Below are positions 1 to 5,593 of a stretch of DNA of 5,593 nucleotides, piece after piece (the first letter of the stretch is position 1; each line of letters starts with the position of its first letter). Below the pieces are notes generated by a model, which worked only from the letters and a program-made list of their open reading frames with translations, did not search any database and was not told the origin of the DNA. The translations under genes were made by a program, and so were the position numbers. Origin of the DNA: Saprospiraceae bacterium (GTDB lineage: Bacteria; Bacteroidota; Bacteroidia; Chitinophagales; Saprospiraceae); contig JAHDBK010000278.1 in the NCBI GenBank assembly GCA_020630455.1, forward strand, positions 1 to 5,593, written 5' to 3'.

Positions 1-342
1 TTAATCAATTTAGGAGAATCTGTAACATGGAGAGCCAAACACTTTGGCATTTACCAGCAACTCACAGCTAAAATCACACAATTTGATAGACCTTATTATT
101 TTGTTGATGAAATGGAAAAAGGAATTTTTAAAGCATTTAAACACGAGCATATTTTTGAAAATTTCAATGGAACAACTATAATGACTGATATATTTAATTA
201 TCAATCACCTTTTGGTATATTGGGCAAAATTGCAGACCGTTTGTTCCTTGAAAATTACATGTCTAATTTCCTCAAAAAAAGAAATGAAACTATTAAAGAA
301 TTTGCAGAATCTAATCAATGGAAATTGATTTTAAATTACTAA
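1..342 (+). CDS. SRPBCC (START-like) family protein, C-terminal part
   Basis: This is the 3' end of a gene that begins upstream of the window. Frame 1 is open from base 1 and gives 113 residues before TAA. The translation contains WRAKHFGIYQQLTAKI, then FVDEM, KAFKHEHIFE, a TTIMTDIFNYQSP strand and a C-terminal helix (GILGKIADRLFLENYMSNFLKKRNETIKEFAES). This alternation of beta strands and a long closing helix, with the GxxxDxxxLxxYMxxFLxxRN pattern, matches what I know of small SRPBCC/START-like proteins of Bacteroidota, usually about 150-165 aa. Roughly the first third is therefore missing. The fold binds hydrophobic ligands, but no ligand can be named here. An internal ATG at 112 is not the real start, because homologous-looking sequence continues upstream of it. 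The stop overlaps the stop of the convergent DUF1501 gene. The family call is by pattern recognition; the specific function is unknown. Confidence 0.8.
   Translation, partial: LINLGESVTWRAKHFGIYQQLTAKITQFDRPYYFVDEMEKGIFKAFKHEHIFENFNGTTIMTDIFNYQSPFGILGKIADRLFLENYMSNFLKKRNETIKEFAESNQWKLILNY
313..330. terminator. small hairpin at convergent gene ends, possible weak terminator
   Basis: AATCAAT, a GGAA loop (GNRA type) and ATTGATT form a perfect 7-bp stem just before the two convergent stop codons, inside the last codons of the SRPBCC gene. It is followed by TTAAATT, only a weak T-rich tail. The stem has a single G-C pair, so it may be too weak to terminate transcription. It is listed because no better terminator is visible between the two convergent genes. 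Confidence 0.25.
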
Positions 343-1562
343 ACAAAACCCAATTTATTCTCTAAACTAAAATTAGGAAATACCTTTTGAATGTCTTTTA
401 CCTGCATTTTTTGTTCTATAATCTCACCCAAAATAGAACGATAATCAGTAGTAACATTTAAGTCTACCCTATTGTCCAAACTTTCGGTTTGTAAACCTGG
501 CCAAGCACCATACATTTTGCCTCCTTTTACTTTACCGCCTAAGACTAATGTAGCACCGCCATATCCGTGGTCAGTACCACCACTTTTATTCGATTTCAAT
601 CGCCTACCAAACTCACTCATCACGACTATAGTAATTCTATCTTTATATGAATTTAATCCATTATAAAAAGTACTCAATGCTGAATTTAAGCCTTTTACCA
701 ATTCTTCAAATTGCCATTTTTGATGGTCATGTGTATCCCAACCACCATAATCTACAGTAGCTACTTGTAAGCCGACATCCATTTTTATTAGTTGAGAAAC
801 AGTTTTTAGAGAATGTTTTAAACCCTTTGCGTGAATAGCTCCACTCATTTCATCTTTTAAATGATGAAATTCTTTTCTCTTAGACCTAAAATAAGCCATA
901 GTTTCTAATGTTTCTTGAGCCATAGTATCTAAAGAAGAATTACCATCATATAAATTCTTTAAAAATTCACTTGCATTCTTATCTCCTTCTATTTTATATT
1001 GATTAATTCTTTTTATACTAGGAACATTAGAACTTCCAAGGAATGAAACAGGCAATTTATTACTAGCAGCAACAGCGGGCATTCTTCCTTCAAAAGTTCT
1101 GGTTTCTAGCAATCGATTCAACCAACCTACATCTGCATTTGCTTTCTTATCAACCCCTTTTTCGATTAAGTCTTGAGCATCAAAATGGCTTCTCGTTCCA
1201 TTAGTTAATCCACTTGCGTGAATGATTGCCAATTCATTACTTTTATAAATATCTAATAAACCCGACGCCAAGGGATGCATTCTAAAATCAAACCCCTGAT
1301 AAGCATTCTTTAAAGATAAACCATGTTTATCTGTTAATTTCAATCCTTTTTCTCTTGCATCTGCATAATATCTATCATCCACAGGAGCGATTAAATTTAA
1401 AAAATCACAACCTCCTCTTAGAAATATTTTTATTAAAATCTCATTATTGGAATGATCTAATCCTTTGGGTAAAAATTGCAAACCCACTAAATTAGATAAA
1501 GTAGTCATGCCTATTCCTTTTACAGTATATTCTAAAAATGTTCTCCTTTTCATCTTATTCAT
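339..1562 (-). CDS. DUF1501 domain-containing protein, probable Tat-exported
   Basis: A 407-aa protein of the DUF1501 family (Pfam PF07394), which belongs to the alkaline phosphatase/sulfatase-like superfamily; no precise substrate is established. Family landmarks in order: FLRGGCDFLNLIAP (47-60), TNGTRSHFDAQD (120-131), GGWDTH (273-278), VVMSEFGR (313-320), GGTDHGYGG (328-336), GGKVKGGKMYGAWPGL (342-357) and TTDYRSILGEI (371-381). The Asp/His/Glu residues in these blocks (D128, D276, H278, E317, D331, H332) are candidate metal ligands or active-site residues. The N-terminus has a KRRTFLE twin-arginine-like motif (residues 5-11) and a modestly hydrophobic stretch to about residue 32, suggesting Tat export. 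Start: ATG at 1562 directly abuts the DUF1800 stop; M4 (1553), just before KRR, is an alternative. No Shine-Dalgarno is visible, so coupling to the upstream gene is likely. Length is typical and the gene appears intact. Confidence 0.93.
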   Translation of the reverse strand: MNKMKRRTFLEYTVKGIGMTTLSNLVGLQFLPKGLDHSNNEILIKIFLRGGCDFLNLIAPVDDRYYADAREKGLKLTDKHGLSLKNAYQGFDFRMHPLASGLLDIYKSNELAIIHASGLTNGTRSHFDAQDLIEKGVDKKANADVGWLNRLLETRTFEGRMPAVAASNKLPVSFLGSSNVPSIKRINQYKIEGDKNASEFLKNLYDGNSSLDTMAQETLETMAYFRSKRKEFHHLKDEMSGAIHAKGLKHSLKTVSQLIKMDVGLQVATVDYGGWDTHDHQKWQFEELVKGLNSALSTFYNGLNSYKDRITIVVMSEFGRRLKSNKSGGTDHGYGGATLVLGGKVKGGKMYGAWPGLQTESLDNRVDLNVTTDYRSILGEIIEQKMQVKDIQKVFPNFSLENKLGFV

Positions 1563-3083
1563 TTATTTATACTGGAATTCTGGACTCATAGCAATATAAG
1601 CCACCAATTGTTTTAATTTATGTTCAAACCATTCTTCATCCTGTATTAAATACTCGAATTCTGGTTCCATATATTTAATTAATGCTTTCTTTAGTTTTCC
1701 TTCATTTGAATGCCCTAAAAGTACATTCATCCAAAAATCGACAATATTTATTATGGTCAATTCTTTAATCTTCATTGTATCTTTAAGATTAGCTGTTTCT
1801 TCATTTTCATACAAAAAACCAATTGGTAAATTCCACCTTTGCAAGAGCATATTACTTGTCAACCAATATTTCTCATTATCTGGATGACCTGTTGGAGAAG
1901 GCCAATGAAATTGTTGGTAGCCCATCTCTCCAACCCACCAAAATAAATCTGGATTGATATCTACATCAATATCTATTTTTCTAATTATAGAGAATAATAA
2001 TTCATTAGGTCTTTTAAATTTAGTTCCTAAAGAAGCCTTAAACTCCTCTGATAAAATAATGGTTTCTATTACTTTTTTGATTTGGGCTTCATCTTCTAAA
2101 TGTTGCATCCACACTTCAGTCGCTTTTTCAACAATACTGGCAGGTGGATTATCTGAAATGAATCTTTTACATAATTTTGTACAAATGTGCTTCGCTGTAG
2201 CAGGATGATTAGCAAGTAAGTCCAATACTTTCAAACCATCTTCTAATGGAGCTTGATTAGAATAAAATTCTACACCTAAAACTCTCTTTTGATAATTATC
2301 ATGCCATGCTTCCTCATAATGAAAATCAGCACTTATAGGCAGTCTTCCTCCTTTACCATCCCTTTGTCCTATACCAACTGTCCAGCCTGTAAAAGCCCTT
2401 GCTGCTTCATAAATATCCTCGTCTATATAACCTTTTGCAATATCATTTTCATCCTTTGGAACTTCCTTCCATTTATTGTACAAATGATTCAAATAATTAT
2501 CTGCACCAAGTGTATGCAATTCAAATAATTCTCTAGCATAATTTTCATTAGCAGGACTGGCCTTACTAAATGCATTGTCTAAATAAAAAAGCATGGCAGG
2601 ACTTTTCGCTACCGCTTCTAAAAAGCTTCTAAAATTCCCTAAACTATGTTTCCTAATTACATCTCTATCATACAAACCAAAGGCTACATTCACTTCATCA
2701 GAAGAATGAATACTGACATTAAAATGGTTGTGCCAAAAATCAACTACAAGTTCATTCAATTGATATTTTGAATGAATCGTTCTCAAATAAGTCGCCATTA
2801 CAAACTCCATAGTAAGAAATTCTATTTTATTTGTATTCTCTTCCTTAATGAATTGAGCGATTTCCTTTTTACTAATATTAAGGTTATTCAATTTTTTATT
2901 ACGAAGTTGTTTTCTCTTGCTTTCTTCCGAAAAAGAAAAATTTTGAAAAATCTCTTCTAAATGAGGTTCCGTTTTAGGATTCAATTGTTCTTTAACAAAT
3001 GCTTCAAAGCCCATCTTTTCGATTTGCTCTAAGGACGCTTTATTGGCTCCAAAACTTAATCTTTCTAATATTTTCCAATGCAT
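1563..3083 (-). CDS. DUF1800 domain-containing protein
   Basis: A 506-aa, apparently full-length member of the DUF1800 family (Pfam PF08811), which is uncharacterised and very often encoded beside DUF1501. The family start pattern is present (LERLSFGANKASLEQIEKMG, 6-25). It is followed by FWHNHFNVS (116-124), HSLGNFRSFLEAVAKSPAML (146-165), YLDN (167-170), NENYARELFELHTLGADN (179-196), AARAFTGWTV (227-236), WHDNYQKRVLG (260-270), HPATAKHICTKLCKRFISDN (293-312), FKRPNELLFSIIRKI (356-370) and GYQQFHWPSPTGHPD (388-402). The conserved His residues in FWHNHF and ELHTLG look like functional positions, but no reaction is known to me. No signal peptide or membrane segment is visible, because the family core begins almost at residue 1. 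ATG at 3083 is preceded by AAGGA. It is the first gene of a two-gene operon and ends TAA immediately before the DUF1501 ATG. Confidence 0.94.
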   Translation of the reverse strand: MHWKILERLSFGANKASLEQIEKMGFEAFVKEQLNPKTEPHLEEIFQNFSFSEESKRKQLRNKKLNNLNISKKEIAQFIKEENTNKIEFLTMEFVMATYLRTIHSKYQLNELVVDFWHNHFNVSIHSSDEVNVAFGLYDRDVIRKHSLGNFRSFLEAVAKSPAMLFYLDNAFSKASPANENYARELFELHTLGADNYLNHLYNKWKEVPKDENDIAKGYIDEDIYEAARAFTGWTVGIGQRDGKGGRLPISADFHYEEAWHDNYQKRVLGVEFYSNQAPLEDGLKVLDLLANHPATAKHICTKLCKRFISDNPPASIVEKATEVWMQHLEDEAQIKKVIETIILSEEFKASLGTKFKRPNELLFSIIRKIDIDVDINPDLFWWVGEMGYQQFHWPSPTGHPDNEKYWLTSNMLLQRWNLPIGFLYENEETANLKDTMKIKELTIINIVDFWMNVLLGHSNEGKLKKALIKYMEPEFEYLIQDEEWFEHKLKQLVAYIAMSPEFQYK

Positions 3084-3087
3084 AATT

Positions 3088-3092
3088 TCCTT
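3088..3092 (-). promoter_or_regulatory. candidate ribosome binding site of the DUF1800 gene
   Basis: On the minus strand AAGGA lies four bases before the ATG at 3083. The spacing is short and Bacteroidota rely little on Shine-Dalgarno pairing, but no other gene in the window has an equally good match, and it supports this start. Confidence 0.4.
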
Positions 3093-3119
3093 AACGATTC
3101 TAATTTCTAAAATATTTTA

Positions 3120-3127
3120 TAACTTTG
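3120..3127 (+). promoter_or_regulatory. possible Bacteroidota -7 promoter box (TAnnTTTG)
   Basis: TAACTTTG is a perfect match to the TAnnTTTG -7 consensus recognised by the Bacteroidota primary sigma factor. No clear TTTG/TTG -33 box is visible about 20 bases upstream. If used, it would transcribe the DUF695 gene from a leader of about 200 nt containing the palindrome. An 8-mer with two free positions can occur by chance, so this is weak. Confidence 0.2.
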
Positions 3128-3206
3128 TTTAAGCACTTGTTAAATACACTGTAACATAAGTAATAAGACAATGAAATTTCAGACATAACACATTAGACTT
3201 AGACCT

Positions 3207-3234
3207 AAATAATAAAGAAATTTCTTTATTATTT
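3207..3234. repeat. perfect 28-bp AT-rich palindrome (copy A)
   Basis: Two 14-base arms are exact reverse complements with no spacer (centre between 3220 and 3221). The core is AATAAAGAAATTTCTTTATT. Bases 3211-3235 match 4501-4525 in the next spacer at 24 of 25 positions. It lies about 100 bases before the DUF695 start. Since it sits between divergent genes, a terminator role is unlikely here. A dispersed repeat or a protein-binding operator fits better. Confidence 0.75.
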
Positions 3235-3255
3235 TCATCATTTAAACTTCTATTA

Positions 3256-3284
3256 TCTACAGTCTAGTATCTAATAATCTATTT
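3256..3284. repeat. short degenerate repeat of TCTAnnn heptads
   Basis: TCTA begins at 3256, 3263, 3270 and 3278, giving four units spaced 7, 7 and 8 bases: TCTACAG, TCTAGTA, TCTAATAA, TCTATTT. On the other side of the palindrome, ATTAGACTTAGAC (3192-3204) is a near inverse of 3262-3275 (ATTAGA and TAGAC match, the two to three bases between do not). The repeats may be a decayed tandem array or the flanks of a small repeat element. Confidence 0.4.
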
Positions 3285-3334
3285 TATATAAATAATTATA
3301 CCAAAATGGTTAATACCTGTATATTTAAATTTAA

Positions 3335-4435
3335 ATGCCTATGAGTTTTTTTAAAAATTTATTTAAAAAAAATAATGAAGAATTTACCAAAGAAGATTTT
3401 TGGAATTGGTTCATGTCCAATGAAAAAAAATTCCATACAATAATTAAAAATCAAGGAGATATTGAAAGTGATTTTTTTGACAAACTATCACCTCAATTAG
3501 AAAAATTAAGAGAAAATGTATTCTATGTCTGTGGAATGAAAGATGAAAACACAGCAGAGCTCATATTAACCGTTGATGGAAGACTTAAGAACATTCCCTT
3601 TATAGAAGAATTGGTTTCATCAAGTCCTCCAATGAACAACTGGCTATTTACACCACTAAAACCTCCTTTAGATATCGAGAATGTTGCTATAAATACTGGA
3701 AATTATTTATTTGATAGTAATAATATTTTCATCTTTTCTAAAATTAACCCCGAATACCCCGACGAAATACATCTTACAGCTAGTCATATTGAATTGAATG
3801 ATGACAATTCAGATGAAATATCCTTTGGCATCTATTTATACTTAGAAAATTATTTAGGAGAATTGAACTTTACAACAATAATTGATGAAATAGATTTTAA
3901 AAAAATTACCCAAACAAAGCAAGATGATTTAATCCCAATTGAAAAACTTAAAAGTTATATCAAGTGGCGTCAAAAAGAATTCATTGAAAAATATGAAGGT
4001 ACTTATATTAATACAGAAAATGATCATTACACCATCTTTGAAGCACAAGCTGAAGATGGCACTCCATTTATTATGAATATAAACACTAGTGTATTGCAAT
4101 GGGATAAAAAAGCTTCTCACCCTTGGTTATTCTATATAGACTTGCATTATGATGGAAAAAATAATAATGGATTACCCAGCCCTGAACAATCTGAAGAAAT
4201 GAATGAATTAGAAGATAAATTAATGGAATTTCTTCCTAACAAAGATGGAAACATTTATATTGGAAGAACAACGGGGGATAATAATAGAAGAATTTATTTT
4301 ACTTGTAAAGAATTTAGAACTTCGATAAAAAACATTGAAAACTTTATTTCTAATCATTCTAATGACTTCACTATTGAATATGATTTTTACAAAGATAAAT
4401 ATTGGAAAAAATTCAATAAATTTATGAGTCAATAA
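3335..4435 (+). CDS. DUF695 domain-containing protein
   Basis: A 366-aa protein, probably cytoplasmic: I see no signal peptide or membrane helix, and it is rich in Asp, Glu, Lys and Asn. The C-terminal part (about 225-366) matches my knowledge of DUF695 (Pfam PF05117): an edge strand HYTIFEAQAEDGTPFIMNIN, then HPWLFYIDLHYDGKNNNGLP (262-281), an EEMNELEDKLMEFL helix (287-300), GRTTGDNNRRIYFTCKEFR (310-328) and YDFYKDKYWKKFNKF (349-363). The N-terminal part (about 17-200; FWNWFMSNEKKF, ELILTVDGRLKNI, NNWLFTPLKPPLDI, LGELNF) resembles the partner region of the two-part Bacteroidota version. The function is unknown. ATG at 3335 encodes MPMSFF; the second ATG at 3341 (MSFFKNLF) is equally plausible and looks more like usual family starts. 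Neither has a Shine-Dalgarno. It is transcribed away from the DUF1800 operon. The gene appears intact. Confidence 0.88.
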   Translation: MPMSFFKNLFKKNNEEFTKEDFWNWFMSNEKKFHTIIKNQGDIESDFFDKLSPQLEKLRENVFYVCGMKDENTAELILTVDGRLKNIPFIEELVSSSPPMNNWLFTPLKPPLDIENVAINTGNYLFDSNNIFIFSKINPEYPDEIHLTASHIELNDDNSDEISFGIYLYLENYLGELNFTTIIDEIDFKKITQTKQDDLIPIEKLKSYIKWRQKEFIEKYEGTYINTENDHYTIFEAQAEDGTPFIMNINTSVLQWDKKASHPWLFYIDLHYDGKNNNGLPSPEQSEEMNELEDKLMEFLPNKDGNIYIGRTTGDNNRRIYFTCKEFRTSIKNIENFISNHSNDFTIEYDFYKDKYWKKFNKFMSQ

Positions 4436-4563
4436 TACTAATCCATAAGATAGATAGTCATTTAATAAAATAGTAAGTGAATCTATTTAAACGAGGTAAC
4501 AATAAAGAAAATTCTTTATTATTTTTAGTTTAAAAGTCTAGTGCATTCTTAAAAATTATTCTT
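4436..4563. other. spacer between DUF695 gene and 133-aa gene
   Basis: A 128-bp non-coding A/T-rich stretch with the second palindrome copy and the octamer AGTCTAGT (4535-4542), which also follows the first copy (3261-3268). TTTAAAC (4486-4492) and GTTTAAA (4528-4534) flank the hairpin almost symmetrically, 8 and 7 bases away. No TAnnTTTG promoter box and no Shine-Dalgarno before the 4564 ATG are visible. Confidence 0.7.
4501..4525. repeat. AT-rich hairpin repeat (copy B), possible weak terminator
   Basis: AATAAAGAA (4501-4509), a 2-base loop AA and TTCTTTATT (4512-4520) form a 9-bp perfect stem followed by ATTTTTAG. It repeats 3211-3235 with one substitution, the change that breaks the central symmetry. 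It lies 65 bases after the DUF695 stop and 38 bases before the next start. Here it could act as a terminator, but the stem has one G-C pair and the other copy is not at a gene end, so a shared repeat or operator is as likely. Confidence 0.6.
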
Positions 4564-4965
4564 ATGTTTCTAAGATATCGAGCTAAATATTATAATGAAA
4601 ATAGTAAAAAAATTGAATATGGTTTTTTCTATGCATTAGATTATTTAAAAGATTATTGTGATTTGACTATTGAGGATAGAAAAATAGTGGAAGACAATAT
4701 AAAATGGTTTGATTATAACTTGCCTATACCTGATTATTATCAAAATGAAAAAAATAGACAAGATGCCAAAGCCGCTACTTCTTGGTTTAAGGATACTTCA
4801 AAAAAGTATATTGATAAAATGAACAGCCTTTCTATTATATTAAAAAATTACAATGTTGAAGTAGAAAGAATAAGTAGTAAAAAACTACTAGGAAAAATAA
4901 TATATGAAGATGAATTTCAAGTAACCATTCTTCCTTATAGAGATTATAAACAACAAGTAAAATGA
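4564..4965 (+). CDS. hypothetical protein, 133 aa
   Basis: I do not recognise a named domain. The product is small, soluble-looking and very rich in Lys, Tyr, Asp, Glu and Asn. It has no signal peptide, transmembrane segment or Cys/His metal motif (one Cys, at 32). Visible segments are a YGFFYALDYLKDY stretch (19-31), a probable helix around TIEDRKIVEDNIKWFDYNLPIP (35-56), a second helix QDAKAATSWFKDTSKKYIDKM (66-86) and a beta-rich C-terminus VEVERISS...GKIIYEDEFQVTILPYRDY (98-128). ATGTTT at 4564 is the start chosen; no Shine-Dalgarno precedes it. It overlaps the downstream DUF998-like gene by ATGA (4962-4965), so the two are probably co-translated. The overlap and normal codon pattern argue that it is a real gene. 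The WF and IP residues in the middle are candidates for a conserved signature, untested here. Confidence 0.75.
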   Translation: MFLRYRAKYYNENSKKIEYGFFYALDYLKDYCDLTIEDRKIVEDNIKWFDYNLPIPDYYQNEKNRQDAKAATSWFKDTSKKYIDKMNSLSIILKNYNVEVERISSKKLLGKIIYEDEFQVTILPYRDYKQQVK

Positions 4966-5593
4966 AACACAAGATAGCTCCAATTGCAGGTTTAGCGGCT
5001 AGCAGTATTTTATACTTAGCCATTTTATTAACGGCTATTCAGTATAATGGTCAACAAGGAGAAGCTTTTTCATTCTTAAATCATTTTATATCAGATTTGG
5101 GCAATCCATTATTTTGTAAAAAACACTACATCTTCAATACTGGTGTAATTATTTCAGGAATTGGTTTTGGTATTTTTGCTTTTTGTATGCGAGGAATCAT
5201 AGAAACAAAATTAGCCAATGCAAGTGTTTATCTAGGAGTCTTTGCGGCACTTTTGTGCTCAGGAGTGGGCATCGTTCCAGCCCACCATGGTTTTTTACAT
5301 TTAATAATAGCCGTTAGCTTTTTTGTTTTAATGTCATTAGCTATGATGCTTTATTCTATATCTATATTAGTATCTAATACTAATAAATTCCCTAACTATA
5401 TTGCTTATTATGGATTTGGGGCAATGATTTCACTTATTTTACTTTTATTTTCACCAAAAGATTTAATGGCCCTAGAGCAAGAACAAGGAGCACTTTTCGA
5501 ACGACCTGATTATTGGTTGATTGCTATTTCAGAATGGATGGTTTTTTTCTTTTTGACTTCTTGGGTGGTATTAGTATCTATTTATTTACTTAT
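4962..5593 (+). CDS. DUF998-like multi-pass membrane protein, 3' truncated
   Basis: An open frame runs from ATG at 4962 to the window end without a stop, giving 210 residues; it was cut only by the window edge. The start overlaps the previous gene's stop (ATGA) with no separate Shine-Dalgarno, so translation is probably coupled. Six hydrophobic segments are visible, at about residues 7-26, 58-77, 87-105, 111-137, 149-164 and 185-208, marking an inner-membrane protein. After the first segment comes FLNHFISDLGNP (38-49), then FNTGVIISGIGFG (58-70) and VGIVPAHHGFLHLIIA (102-117). An ISDLG motif after helix 1, an FNxGLI-type helix 2 and a VGxxP...H motif are features I associate with DUF998 (Pfam PF06197). 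The function of the family is unknown. Alternatives are other small six-helix families such as the Frag1/DRAM type. The membrane call is sure; the family is moderately so. Confidence 0.8.
   Translation, partial: MKHKIAPIAGLAASSILYLAILLTAIQYNGQQGEAFSFLNHFISDLGNPLFCKKHYIFNTGVIISGIGFGIFAFCMRGIIETKLANASVYLGVFAALLCSGVGIVPAHHGFLHLIIAVSFFVLMSLAMMLYSISILVSNTNKFPNYIAYYGFGAMISLILLLFSPKDLMALEQEQGALFERPDYWLIAISEWMVFFFLTSWVVLVSIYLL

Larger units (their letters stand above)
3084..3334. other. divergent intergenic region
   Basis: This 251-bp non-coding spacer separates the start of the leftward DUF1800-DUF1501 operon from the rightward DUF695 gene, so promoters for both should lie here. It is extremely A/T-rich. 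It holds a perfect 28-bp palindrome (3207-3234), a TCTA motif recurring every 7-8 bp (3256-3284) and one perfect match to the Bacteroidota -7 box on the plus strand (3120-3127). I found no perfect TAnnTTTG match for the leftward operon; the closest is TATTTTAG about 25 bp before its start. I see no RNA gene or plausible small ORF in it. Confidence 0.8.

Noticed and set aside
472..666. 64-codon plus-strand open frame inside the DUF1501 gene
   Set aside because: Lies fully opposite the strongly supported DUF1501 motifs; its proline-rich product is an antisense shadow.
1954..2960. Three plus-strand open frames of 62-84 codons opposite the DUF1800 gene
   Set aside because: All are antisense to conserved DUF1800 blocks and have no start context or family resemblance.
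3084..3334. Riboswitch or small RNA in the divergent spacer
   Set aside because: No G/C-containing paired structure or known riboswitch core is visible; the only strong symmetry is the AT-rich palindrome.
3323..3336. Palindrome ATTTAAATTTAAAT overlapping the DUF695 start codon
   Set aside because: Consists only of A and T in runs of three; such symmetry is expected by chance in this composition and would form only a weak hairpin.
3929..5023. Minus-strand open frames of 62-70 codons opposite the DUF695, 133-aa and DUF998 genes
   Set aside because: They are reverse-strand reads of well-supported coding regions; their Ile/Phe-rich products come from A/T-rich codons on the other strand.
5361..5390. 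TCTA/TAGTATCTAATACTA stretch resembling the intergenic heptads
   Set aside because: Lies in frame inside the DUF998-like gene, encoding ordinary Ser/Ile/Leu/Asn residues; no regular spacing.
1..5593. Defence island, toxin-antitoxin, prophage or transposon content
   Set aside because: No nuclease, helicase, reverse transcriptase, integrase, transposase or toxin motif was found; composition is uniform and the genes look like chromosomal families.

Overview
The window is strongly AT-rich. It has A/T-rich spacers, few Shine-Dalgarno sequences, and proteins that resemble those of Bacteroidota (Flavobacteriia/Cytophagia-like). The organism call rests on protein character and base composition only. 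It reads as ordinary chromosomal gene content with several domain-of-unknown-function (DUF) families. I see no phage, transposase, CRISPR, tRNA or rRNA signal.

Layout: (1) Positions 1-342, plus strand: the 3' end of an SRPBCC/START-like ligand-binding-fold protein. Its stop codon overlaps by 4 bp the stop of the convergent gene. (2) Positions 339-3083, minus strand: a two-gene operon, DUF1800 (506 aa) then DUF1501 (407 aa, Tat-like N-terminus), fused head to tail as TAAATG with no spacer. (3) Positions 3084-3334: a divergent spacer with a perfect 28-bp palindrome, a TCTA motif spaced every 7-8 bp and a possible Bacteroidota-type promoter. (4) Positions 3335-4435, plus strand: a 366-aa protein with a C-terminal DUF695 domain. 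(5) Positions 4436-4563: a spacer with a second near-identical copy of the palindrome core. (6) Positions 4564-4965, plus strand: an unrecognised 133-aa soluble protein. It overlaps by ATGA (7) a DUF998-like multi-pass membrane protein, 4962 to the window end, truncated there.

Functionally, DUF1800 and DUF1501 are a recurrent partner pair. DUF1501 belongs to the alkaline phosphatase/sulfatase-like superfamily and appears to be exported, but the pair's substrate cannot be read from the sequence. The 133-aa protein and the DUF998 protein are probably translationally coupled. The most notable non-coding signal is the repeated AT-rich palindromic element, present once in each of the two spacers upstream of plus-strand genes. 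I found no convincing evidence of a new defence or mobile system. The best leads are the DUF1800/DUF1501 pair, the repeated palindrome, and the coupled 133-aa/DUF998 gene pair.
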